Positions 35,789 through 44,222 of a stretch of 64,000 nt of DNA are shown in pieces; within the stretch, counting starts at the first letter, position 1, and the number at the start of each line of letters is the position of its first letter. A model generated the notes under the pieces. The model made no database searches, had not been told where the DNA came from, and was given only the letters and a program-made list of their open reading frames with translations. The position numbers were made by a program, and so were the translations under genes. The DNA comes from Bryopsis sp. KO-2023 (taxonomy: Eukaryota; Chlorophyta; Ulvophyceae; Bryopsidales; Bryopsidaceae). The stretch lies in the NCBI GenBank assembly GCA_030272585.1, contig BSYQ01000016.1, positions 930,001 through 994,000 of the forward strand, in the 5' to 3' direction.

Positions 35789-36841
35789 GTGGGACCTTTA
35801 CCTATGACACAAAAGGGTCATGATTATTTAGTGGTTATGGTCGACCGTTTTAGTCGAATGATCCACTTGGTAGCCACCACTACTGCAGTTACAGCTAGTG
35901 GGGTAGCTGAAATTTTCTTTGATACAATTTTCAGACATCATGGGTTGCCAGAGGCTATTATTTCCGATCGAGATACTCGTTTTACAGGCCAGTTTTGGCG
36001 AAAACTGTGGGAATTAGCGGGAACTCGTTTAGCCATGTCATCGGGATATCACCCTGAAACTGATGGAATGACTGAAAGGGCAAATCGAGTAGTCGGAGAC
36101 ATGTTGCGAATTTATATTTCGACCATAGGGGGTGATTGGGACACTAAATTAGTGGCGGCTGAGTTTGCTTATAACTCATCCGTTCACTCATCAACAGGTT
36201 TTACACCTTTTTATTTGGTTTTTGGGCAACATCCCAGATCCCCTCAGGATTTGTTAGACTCAGGTCCAGTTTCAGATGAATGGTGGACAGTTTGGGCTAA
36301 AAGTTTACAGCTGGCTCGGAAAGCGATTTTGAAAAGCCAACAGCGACAGAGGGCTGTCGCAAACCGAGGGCGGAGAGATGCAAGTTTTGCATTAAATCAG
36401 TATGTCTTTTTATCGACAGCTGATTTACCTTTACCGCCAATGATGGGCCGGAAGTTGGTATCTAAGTTTTGTGGACCTTTTAGAATTATTGATATTGTGA
36501 CATCAGTAACTTACAGGTTGGAACTTCCTAATCACTGGAAAATACATGATGTTTTTCATGTTTCCAAGCTAAAAGCATTTGAAGATGGATCAGAAGAGTT
36601 TCCAGCCAGGGCTATTTCTCCACCTCCAGATCCAGTGGTGTTGGAAGGAGTCGAGGAATATATCGTCGAAAAGATCAAGACACATCGAACCAAACGGCGG
36701 AAAAAGAAGAATGTGACAGAGTACTTGGTTTCCTGGGAAGGATACGGATCGGAAGAGGACCAGTGGCTCCCGTCACATCACTTGGGTAATGCGCAGCAAG
36801 TGCTGCAGGAGTATTTACGTCAAAAATCTTCCATGGACTAG
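35789..36841 (+). CDS. Ty3 integrase core with chromodomain (continuation of Pol in the -1 frame)
   Basis: Reads on from [10 protein letters not shown], the usual sequence after the HHCC finger. Catalytic triad D, D, E lies in MVDRFSRMIHL, ISDRDTRFTG and ETDGMTERANR. The GPY/F-type module follows (KFCGPFRIIDIV..VTYRLELP). A C-terminal chromodomain is clear: EEYIVEKIKTHRTK, YLVSWEGYGSEEDQWLP. Chromodomains in this clade bind histone marks and bias insertion to heterochromatin. There is no natural start codon for independent translation, so the part is functional only if joined to Pol. Confidence 0.9.
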   Translation: MGPLPMTQKGHDYLVVMVDRFSRMIHLVATTTAVTASGVAEIFFDTIFRHHGLPEAIISDRDTRFTGQFWRKLWELAGTRLAMSSGYHPETDGMTERANRVVGDMLRIYISTIGGDWDTKLVAAEFAYNSSVHSSTGFTPFYLVFGQHPRSPQDLLDSGPVSDEWWTVWAKSLQLARKAILKSQQRQRAVANRGRRDASFALNQYVFLSTADLPLPPMMGRKLVSKFCGPFRIIDIVTSVTYRLELPNHWKIHDVFHVSKLKAFEDGSEEFPARAISPPPDPVVLEGVEEYIVEKIKTHRTKRRKKKNVTEYLVSWEGYGSEEDQWLPSHHLGNAQQVLQEYLRQKSSMD

Positions 36842-36939
36842 CTCCTGTTTTCCTGAGTTCGGGTTGAGCGTGTGCGAGTGCGAGTGTGTGCGAGAGACAG
36901 TTTGGAGTTCGAAAAAAAAAGAAAAAGAAAGCAGACAAC

Positions 36940-37368
36940 ATGGTTGAGTTTGGTGGAGGAGTCAAAGCACTGTTGGAGGAGATTAAAAAGAATGCTGGAG
37001 CGATCGAGGGAGTGTCGGAAAGGATCAACAAAATGCTGGAGGTCGATGAGGAAAAACGAGACTGGCGGAGAATGTGGGTACCAGCTGAAACAGGGCCACC
37101 AATGGTGCTACACTCGGAAACCTGCAAACTCTGCGCCTTGGGTTTCAAGTTGGGGGCGGATTATACTCGGGGAGTGTATTTAAAGGCCAAGCGGACCGTG
37201 GGCCCCCTGAGAAAATTCGAGGCAGCCGAAGACGATGCAGAACCAACGGACTACGATGGGGATTGGGTCGTCAATGAGCCAGGCGGAGACAGTGGACCAG
37301 AAGGAAAGAAAAGGAAACCTCCTGGAAGTTCAGGGGGATCCAGAAATGTGAAACTCAGAAAAGCCTGA
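36940..37368 (+). CDS. Ty3 3' accessory ORF of unknown function
   Basis: 142 residues from the ATG at 36,940, about 100 nt after the integrase stop. A helical N terminus (VKALLEEIKKNAGAIEG), a CKLC pair, an acidic middle (AAEDDAEPTDYDGD) and a basic Gly/Ser/Lys tail (GKKRKPPGSSGGSRN). No transmembrane segment, so it is not an envelope-like protein. Its intact frame in a recent copy argues it is maintained. Confidence 0.5.
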   Translation: MVEFGGGVKALLEEIKKNAGAIEGVSERINKMLEVDEEKRDWRRMWVPAETGPPMVLHSETCKLCALGFKLGADYTRGVYLKAKRTVGPLRKFEAAEDDAEPTDYDGDWVVNEPGGDSGPEGKKRKPPGSSGGSRNVKLRKA

Positions 37369-37861
37369 GTTGAATATAAAAAAAAAAATATAGGATCAAG
37401 AGTGAAATATGATTTTCTGTTGGTAATTGGGTGTTTGAATTTTATTTTGTTTTTGGAAGAAAAAGGAAAAGAACAGTGAATGGATCAAGTGAGGGTAGAG
37501 GGAATTTCTGGAAAACAATTAACATACTGAGTGTGTAAAAACACTTGTGAGAATTACAGTTTGACTAGAGCTGAGACTGTGTGATTTCCAGTGTGGGCTG
37601 TGAAGTCTATTGAACAGGGTTGGGTTTATGTGTGAACGGGCTGGGATGGGATGTCACAGCGGCAGAAGTAACCATAAGCAGAAACCAACATTCAGCTCAA
37701 GTCGCAATCGGGAAGTTGTTACGGAAAACGTCGGAGAATATTGCTTACAGCTATATCAGAGGTATTCTCAGAATAAGCGAGTTAGTTAACTTGGCAGTTC
37801 TGGTGAGTCGTGCAATACGAACTTAGTGTACAGAACATCGCTGGGTCAGCGATCTCTCTCT
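37369..37861 (+). other. Ty3 3' non-coding region
   Basis: About 490 bp between the accessory ORF and the polypurine tract, A/G-rich at first, with no supported gene. Confidence 0.7.
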
Positions 37862-37874
37862 AAGGGGGGAGGAG
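37862..37874 (+). promoter_or_regulatory. Polypurine tract (plus-strand primer)
   Basis: Thirteen purines, AAGGGGGGAGGAG, directly before the 3' LTR. Confidence 0.8.
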
Positions 37875-38445
37875 TGAAACGGCTGACTTAGTAGGCGAAG
37901 ATCTAGGCGGAAAACAGAGGTTACAGTCTGAGAGTTCCAGGTAGTCGCGGACTGACTGGAATGGGGTAGTTACGTGATGCTCAATGAGAGGCTGAAACGT
38001 AGTGAAAAGAGTTCGAACCAGGTTCAGTATATTCAGTGTCAGGTCTCAGATGGCTGAGAGTTTGGGTAGAGAGTCGGGAGTCAGACTGGAAGGAGCTTCA
38101 GTCTGGGTCCTTAGTCTAGAGGTTATCAAGGGTTATAAAGGGTTAGTCGGAGCTCTGGCTAGAAGGGCTGAGCTGAGAAATGATAGAGACGTTTTGAGGA
38201 GAGCTAGATGATAGCTAGTATTTGTAAGGTTAGGAGATGGGCTGGGAGTTTTCTAGAAGCTCTGGGCTGAGAGTATAAAAGGCTGGGGATCGTTGTAAAG
38301 AACAAGCTTGTTGAAATAAGATTCAGTTGTATACTCTCGTGTCTCAGACCTTTCCTATAGAACTTCTGGTCGTCTCCCAACGTGTGTGAAGAACGGATCA
38401 AGTGGCGGCTGGAAGTGTTCAGCCTCAGGAAACAAATCCGTTTCA
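37875..38445 (+). repeat. Ty3 3' LTR
   Basis: 571 bp, TGAAACGG to CCGTTTCA, preceded directly by a polypurine tract and followed by the CACCT target duplication. Confidence 0.95.
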
Positions 38446-39270
38446 CACCTGCGCAGGACTTCAGAAATATCGGCAGTTTCAGCACCGCAATATCTGGCTG
38501 CGATTACTACCGCTCACGCGTGGTTTGGGGAAACACATTACGCTGCCAAGGATGAGTTGACGTCAAGGGTCATATCCAGTTGGGAACTGCAGAGCGCGAA
38601 ATCTGACCCACCAACGCCGGAGCATACACCGTTTCCTTCTCAAGCGGTGGGTTGGCTCCATGAATCAGTGGGGGGTTGGGATTTACGCGCAATGCGTGAC
38701 GGACTGGCGGCTGTTATCGCGTTCATATTTTTTTCGCGAGCAGATACCTACGCCAACATCCAGGTTGGCGATTTATCATGGTCGGTGGAGGAAGTCAGTG
38801 TGTCGTTTGTGGAGTATCGCGCCAAAGGAAAGAACCGTCAAGAGCTTCGACGACAGCGAAAATTTTTTTCGAAAGGATTACCCCAGCTTCCCAGTCTCTT
38901 ACAGGAATTTAATCGATTATGCTGTGAGGCTTTTCAAGAGGTATCGATGCAAAGGAGCAATTATTTTTGGCAGTTGCCTTCCGAAAGTGTGCCTTCTCCG
39001 AGCAGTATGCGCTTAGCGCTGTTGCGTTTGTTACCAGCATTGCGTTCCGCTGGGGTTTTACAATCAGGGGATTTTTTGGGCACACATACGTTTCGTAGGG
39101 GAGGATGTACTGCCATGTTTTCGGCGAAGGTTCCTCTGGATCGCATTCGAGATTGGGGAGGTTGGGCTGTGGGTTCAAAATCAATTCATAAGTATTTGAA
39201 GCTTTCTCAAATTTTTCATCCATTGGATTCGGCTATTTTCTCTTGGCTGGTTTGAGTTAGTGGGACATAT

Positions 39271-39329
39271 GGCATTCAAATTATTATTGGGTTTCGGGAA
39301 AGGAAAAGAAGCAAACTAAGTGATTTAAT
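39271..39329 (+). repeat. DIRS split direct repeat B1
   Basis: 59 bp matching 39,606-39,664; starts 15 bp after the recombinase stop codon and shares its last AAT with A2. Confidence 0.9.
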
Positions 39330-39486
39330 GGGACGTTACATTAAGTAGAGGAGATTAAATAACGAGTGAGTCTCGGTTCCAGGGTGGGAAAAGACTAGTT
39401 CCAAGATGTGATAGGCTGGCAGTGTGCTTTTGAGCAGCAGTTAGTATTTATTCACAGTAGGGAGCTGTAGTTTCATCTCGTTTTCT
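39327..39486 (+). repeat. DIRS split direct repeat A2
   Basis: 160-bp copy of A1. The B1-A2 junction should mirror the junction of the circular DNA intermediate. Confidence 0.9.
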
Positions 39487-39605
39487 CCCACCCACCCAGA
39501 TTTGGATCCCCTTAGTTTGTTTCTATTGTTAGGTATTAAGTATTATTAGAGTATTATTGGGACAGATTTTGTGATATGTTGAACGAACGATCAAAGCAAG
39601 TGTAA

Positions 39606-39664
39606 GGCATTCAAATTATTATTGGGTTTCGGGAAAGGAAAAGAAGCAAACTAAGTGATTTAAT
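39606..39664 (+). repeat. DIRS split direct repeat B2 (right end of element)
   Basis: 59-bp copy of B1, ending in AAT. The 119-bp spacer 39,487-39,605 separates it from A2 and holds no ORF. Confidence 0.9.
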
Positions 39665-40184
39665 AGCGTAAACAGCTTTCAATCAATCAGTCACTCCGTT
39701 ATTCGGCGAATGTGGGGCACATATTGTTACTCTATTGTTTTCCCAGCTGGGCGATGCTTGCAAATGCAAAATTGTTGAAAAGGTTCGCTCTGATGGGCTG
39801 AATAGTTTCGATCTCGAAAATTTTTCGGAGGTGTCCGCCAAATTTCAGCGCTGGTCGCTCTGATTCAGTCACTGTCCGACAAGAATTTCAAGAAAAAAAA
39901 CCCTGCTGTCAATCCAACCAACCAACCAAAAAGAAAAGACACGCCAGGCCTGAGCCTACATCATCATAGGAATGTCTATCGTTGTTGGTCGTTCCGGTTT
40001 CCAGTACCATAGTACAAGCTTGATTGGCGTTTTGCGTTTCGTACGAGTTGACACGTTCAAGACTGATCACTTCGCATGATGTGAGCGAGAGGTGGCGAGA
40101 TGTTGCTGCAACGAGGTGGTTTGGGGTTCAAATAGGGTGTCGGTTCCTCTGGAAATCGTAAACCAGCGCGCTGCAATTGTAACG
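39665..40184. other. Right flank of the transposon nest; upstream region of the poly-glycine gene
   Basis: No gene visible. The last 150 bp should contain the promoter and 5' leader of the next gene; I see no obvious TATA box. Confidence 0.5.
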
Positions 40185-41191
40185 ATGGGGTCGAACACGA
40201 TGATGTTACTGCTGACCGTTTTCGGCGCCTTGGCCGTGTGCCACTCGGCTGACTCTGTTGGTATGTGCCTCCGCTCTGATGCTCTAATCTGATGCCGGCG
40301 AGAATGTGTGGGTGATTGGAGCCAACGACAGACCCTAGCACTTCGAAATGAACTTTTCTGTGTTGCAGAGACCTCGCCGGCGCCTGGGTTGGGCACCCAC
40401 GTGTCGTTGATGCGGGCAAGCCGATCCATGCTCGGTGAGTTGCAAGAAGTGCATTTTGGTTAACACCTTCTGTTGCTGGCTAGTGCGACAGACTTTATCC
40501 TCTCTCGTGACGATTTGAGATCTGATTGCGAGATCTAAGTGCCTGCTTGTGTTTGTTGTGCAGGTACCCCTCCATGCAACACCTGCTCCAAGAGCTGCCC
40601 GGTAAGCTCCGACAGGTTGTACCTGCGCTCGCCTTTTCCCCCTGCTCGTGCCGAATTGTTTTTCTGATTGCCCTGCGTGCTTGTGTTCAGAGATGTTACA
40701 AGAGAGTCTGCGAAGAAGTTAGTTGCTATTTGAGGGGCAACAAGTGCCGTGGCGCACCGTGCTGTGGTGCCTACGAGAAGAAATGCAGCTACGGCTTGAG
40801 GCGTCTTCTCGGCAGGAAGGATCGCAAGAAAAAGAACAAGAAGAGCGGCGGCGGTGGTGGCGGAGGAGGAGGAGGAGGCGGAGGCGGCGGTGGCGGTGGC
40901 GGCGGAGGAGGAGGAGGTGGAGGCGGCGGCGGCGGCGGCGGTGGAGGAGGTGGAGGTGGTGGAGGCGGCGGCGGCGGCGGTGGAGGTGGTGGTGGTGGTG
41001 GTGGTGGAGGAGGCGGCGGTGGAGGAGGCGGCGGCGGTGGCGGTGAGTTCTCTTTCTGGTTGATGTAGAGAGTGTTGAAATATTTTTGGACGTCAGATGC
41101 TAGACATGAGTGTACCTATCTTGTAGGACGACATTGCCGAAAGGAGTGCAAGTCATGCAAAGTTTGCAAGAAGGTCTGCATTTGCCACTGA
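40185..41191 (+). CDS. Small secreted cysteine-rich cationic protein with a 66-residue poly-glycine tract
   Basis: Five exons: 40,185-40,260, 40,369-40,434, 40,564-40,601, 40,691-41,042 and 41,127-41,191, all with GT-AG introns and matching phases. They total 597 nt, encoding 198 residues. The N terminus is a signal peptide (MMLLLTVFGALAVCHSADS). Next comes a Cys-rich region with CNTCSKSC, CYKRVCEEVSCY and CRGAPCCGAYEKKCSYG, and a basic linker (LLGRKDRKKKNKKS). Then follow 66 glycines encoded by mixed GGC/GGT/GGA codons, and a C-terminal Cys/Lys block (CRKECKSCKVCKKVCICH). I do not recognise the family. Secretion is inferred from the signal peptide; adhesive, wall-binding or antimicrobial roles are all conceivable. 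Confidence 0.8.
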
Positions 41192-41896
41192 GGTCCTTTG
41201 CATCTAGCTGCTAACGTTGGAGACAATGTGTTCGTTGCTGGCAGTGGCACACCGGAGTTCGACAACATCCTCATCGTGAATCCTAAATTTTTGATGAAAT
41301 TTATATGTACTGTTGCTGATCACCTCAGTTTCATGGTCGGTTTTTTTTGTGTGCCTGCACTGAGTATTTGGTGTATCATTTTGGCATGTAAATTTTTTTG
41401 ATATAAAATCATACAGTTGCACTGGCTCCTATCAGATTTTATAGAGAATGAAAATGCATGTGCCACATTGTATGTGTTGAGCAATTCAGATCAGGCTGAT
41501 AGTGCTCACTTAGTGCTCACTTAGTGACTTACTTGAGCAGAATAAAGGAAAAATGGAAGTGGATAATAGTCGTCAAACCGAGATGTGGTTGATGTAGATG
41601 AAAGTAGTAACCCCCAAAGTCAATGAAACTAAGAAACCAAGACCACAGAGGAAATTTACAATAAATTCATACAGCTTAATCAAGGCTACAGCTTGCCTTG
41701 ATTAATCACAATACGTGTGGGAAATGAGATGAAGGGGAAAGAAAAGGCAAGATTCTGTTGGACACACTGCCTATCTTTTGCAGCTGGATAGGATTTGTAC
41801 TGCACTATCTTCAGTTTAAACCTGGTTGAGAAGGGGGGGAAGGTGTGAGATAAAGATCAGAAATTATGCAAGAATAGTTTAACCGTTATCCCCCTT

Positions 41897-41940
41897 CCTG
41901 AGTGGGCATGTTCCCCAGCCTGAGTGGGCATTTTCCCCAG
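41897..41940. repeat. Tandem pair of a 22-bp unit
   Basis: Two adjacent copies of CCTGAGTGGGCATGTTCCCC plus AG, differing at one position. Confidence 0.85.
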
Positions 41941-42175
41941 CCCTCATGCAACACAACAAAATACAACAATTCAATCCAATATCAAAGTTTGGCAGATGAA
42001 CCTGGAAGTTTCCAGACTTCGAGAAGCCTCGTCAGAACATGAAAATTTAAACCACCACATGTTATCATATGATATTACTATTAATCCAGGAGTGCACTTG
42101 TTGCAATTTGATGTAATTTGATGTAACTTGATGTTTGTTTGTTTGCACTTGTTGCCAGTGTATTTTTTTTCAATT

Positions 42176-42540
42176 TCAATGGCCCCAAAGTGGCCCTAAA
42201 TTTGGCCGTTTCATCCAGTTGTGGCCCTTTTGTGGCCCCAATTTGTCCGAAAAAAATAGAATGTGGCCCCAACTTCAAAAACAGAAATTACAAGGCTTGG
42301 TGTTTATATAGCATTTACTTAATGTTGTTGGTTTTGACTTTTGTGGAAACTCGATCGATTTCTTGGATGTGGCCCAGGCCTTACAAGCTTCGGGTGAATG
42401 TGGCCCTTTTGTGGCCCCAAATTCATCTTGTAAGAAAACGTTTTGGCCCTTTTGTGGCCCCAAAATTTGCCATTCTGATTTTTTGGGGGGCCAAAATGGG
42501 CCAAAAGGGCCACAATGGGCCACAAAAAAATCCACTGCTT
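42176..42540. repeat. GGCCC-rich dispersed motif block
   Basis: The phrase TGTGGCCCTTTTGTGGCCCC occurs at about 42,220 and 42,399, with variants near 42,442 and inverted versions (GGGCCAAAAGGGCCACA) near 42,495. GGCC occurs far above the density of the flanks. No ORF explains it. Confidence 0.6.
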
Positions 42541-42965
42541 GTTGCACACAGTTTTCTTCATAAATTAGTTTTTGTCAAGAGTGAAGCATTTCTGTACGAA
42601 GGGTGATTGGATCTGGGAGCATCGGTTTGTCTTTCTTTCTGACGGACGGAGATGAACCACCCAGAAGTCCTGGCTTGCAACTCAGGAGTTGTTTGTTGGG
42701 ACGACACGGATGAGGTAAACTCGTGATAGTGGCGTGATCACGTGGTATTTTTGTGTATGCACCAAAAAATCGGGGGTTGCTGCATGAGTCAAACCGTTAG
42801 AATTCAGGTGGATATCAAAAAGGGGCTGGGTGTCCATATTGATGCAACTTCCATCCATTGCTTTGTGGCAGGGGAATGTTCTATCCGAACTTACAGCCAG
42901 AGATTGAAACTGGCATCAGGTTGAAAAACAGGTTGAAAAACTATTGACTAAAAAAACTATTAACA

Positions 42966-44222
42966 ATGCACTTCGAACGAAGACCAAAAAACAGATATAG
43001 AGCTTACTGGATGGACATTGTTTGCATAATTGACAGCCACTTATGTAGCCCTGTTACACTCGTTTCGATCGCTGGGTCTAACTCAACCCTGTGCAGCACT
43101 TTCCCAGAAAAAGCAATTGGTTTCACTCCCTCCAACGGCGAAATGCCGACCCTGACAGAGCCAAAAAGCTTGAAACACACTGAAAAAGATACGGCGGCCT
43201 CCAAGCACTTGGACACACCCATTCGAGACCATGGAATATCGCATCAACTTATCAGAATTCAAAATTGGTTCGGTGTGAAGAAGTATAATGTACAGAAAAT
43301 AGATTCTAACCCCCGATCATTTCGATATAAGAGTGAAGCATCCAAGGAAACCTGTTTTGTTCTAAATTTTCTTTTGAATGAAATTGTACCTAGATTATGC
43401 CTAGCTTTTCAAGATTGAGCTGTAACCCACTGAGGCCCCCTTTGAACGATTTTTCTCTGATTCACGATGATCGACGACCATTGCTGGCAAAACCGCAAGT
43501 TGGTTGTGGTATCAAGCAACAAATGCATCGACCTTGGGGATCCGCCGCCACCCACTCTGGGGGCCTATGGAAAAACCTGGATGATTGACAACCCCCCAAA
43601 AAACAAATTGTCAGTAAAAATTCTGAGGTCCTTCATTTCCTCCTCATGGAACTTGGCAATGCAAAGAATCAATGAAAAAAATCAAATTGCATTTGCCATG
43701 TCCCTTTTCTCAAACGTAGTGATTCTCGGCGATCTTTTTCAAAAGACTTGATTCAGTATGTTCTTCTCCTCAAAATAGTCGACTTTTTTGCTGAATGGGA
43801 AACAAAATTATAAATATATACTCTCGTGGGGCAGCAAAATCATTCCTACCCAGACGATAAAAACATGATAATAAAAATGAGATCTCATTCCACACCTCAT
43901 GGCCACCTCTGAGTGCAGGGTCATAAAAAAACAATGCAGTGAGCTTGTCCGAATGGTATCGGTGAAATTGTGCCCTTCAATAACCGAAAGCTTGGAATCC
44001 CTGCACATGGCACACAGCGATTTTTTCAAAGTCTCCAAATTTTCAGATTGGGAGGTATTTAAAAATTATATATATTCAATGACCAATGCTGAGGTGACGT
44101 TGAATGAAATTCTCATTCAAAACACATTGATCCCAAAATGCTACTTGAAAATTACTGAACAAAAAAGTCTAGAAGAGCTGACTGAGCTAGTTTTGCCTGC
44201 CCCCAAAACTCCCAGAAAATAA
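42966..44222 (+). CDS. Unrecognised plus-strand gene, exon structure unresolved
   Basis: Three open stretches look coding in composition: 42,966-43,418 (with ETCFVLNFLLNEIVPRLC), about 43,560-43,751 (KLSVKILRSFISSSWNLAMQ) and 43,899-44,222 (DFFKVSKFSDWEVFKNYIY, ending KTPRK). The last ends with TAA at 44,220-44,222, followed within 10 nt by overlapping AATAAA polyadenylation signals, which supports a real 3' end. I could not find splice sites that join all three with confidence. No domain was recognised. It could be one gene or a decayed copy. Confidence 0.3.

Larger units (their letters stand above)
30808..38445 (+). mobile_element. Ty3/gypsy LTR retrotransposon, chromovirus type
   Basis: 7,638 bp with two 571-bp LTRs and a flanking 5-bp duplication CACCT (30,803-30,807 and 38,446-38,450). 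Order is LTR, three small ORFs, Gag with CCHC knuckle, Pol (protease, RT, RNase H, integrase with chromodomain), an extra ORF, polypurine tract, LTR. The PR-RT-RH-INT order and C-terminal chromodomain place it in the chromovirus clade, in which the chromodomain is thought to steer integration. The LTRs look identical by eye, so insertion is recent, yet integrase is out of frame. It is the youngest layer of the nest. Confidence 0.95.
30440..39255 (+). pseudogene. DIRS tyrosine recombinase, split by the Ty3 insertion
   Basis: The N-terminal part (about 30,440-30,807) has KTIWSKFGKFWKFAVERQ, an arm-type DNA-binding helix region. The Ty3 element then interrupts it at the CACCT duplication. The catalytic part resumes at 38,451 in the matching frame and ends at 39,255. 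Catalytic residues are the first Arg in FFSRADTYANI (about 38,736), the HTFRR motif (His about 39,085, Arg about 39,094), GGWAVGSKS, and the nucleophile Tyr in IHKYLK (about 39,193). The start codon is unclear because the ORF overlaps the end of RT. It would replace an integrase in the DIRS cycle. Confidence 0.85.
26528..39664 (+). mobile_element. DIRS-order tyrosine-recombinase retrotransposon (split direct repeats), carrying two nested insertions
   Basis: The layout is A1, ORFs, B1-A2-B2: A1 26,528-26,687 equals A2 39,327-39,486 (160 bp), and B1 39,271-39,329 equals B2 39,606-39,664 (59 bp). A1 begins and B2 ends with AAT, and B1 and A2 overlap by that same AAT, as expected if a circular intermediate integrates by recombination at a 3-nt core with no target duplication. 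ORF1 (Gag-like), RT/RNase H and a tyrosine recombinase are all present. Removing the hAT-like element (1,033 bp with one target duplication) and the Ty3 element (7,643 bp likewise) leaves about 4.46 kb, normal for PAT/Ngaro-type elements. No methyltransferase domain was recognised. Dead as it stands: both insertions break genes and RT carries a frameshift. Confidence 0.9.
41192..42965. other. Intergenic region with simple repeats
   Basis: Includes the 3' untranslated part of the poly-glycine gene, the 22-bp tandem pair at 41,897-41,940 and the GGCCC-rich block at 42,176-42,540. No further gene is supported. Confidence 0.5.

Noticed and set aside
35770-35800. Programmed -1 frameshift in Pol
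   Set aside because: No canonical slippery heptamer or obvious downstream structure; a 1-nt loss in a T-run is simpler. Kept as an alternative in the findings.
36940-37368. Envelope-like gene of the Ty3 element
   Set aside because: No signal peptide, transmembrane segment or glycosylation-rich ectodomain; kept as an accessory ORF of unknown role.
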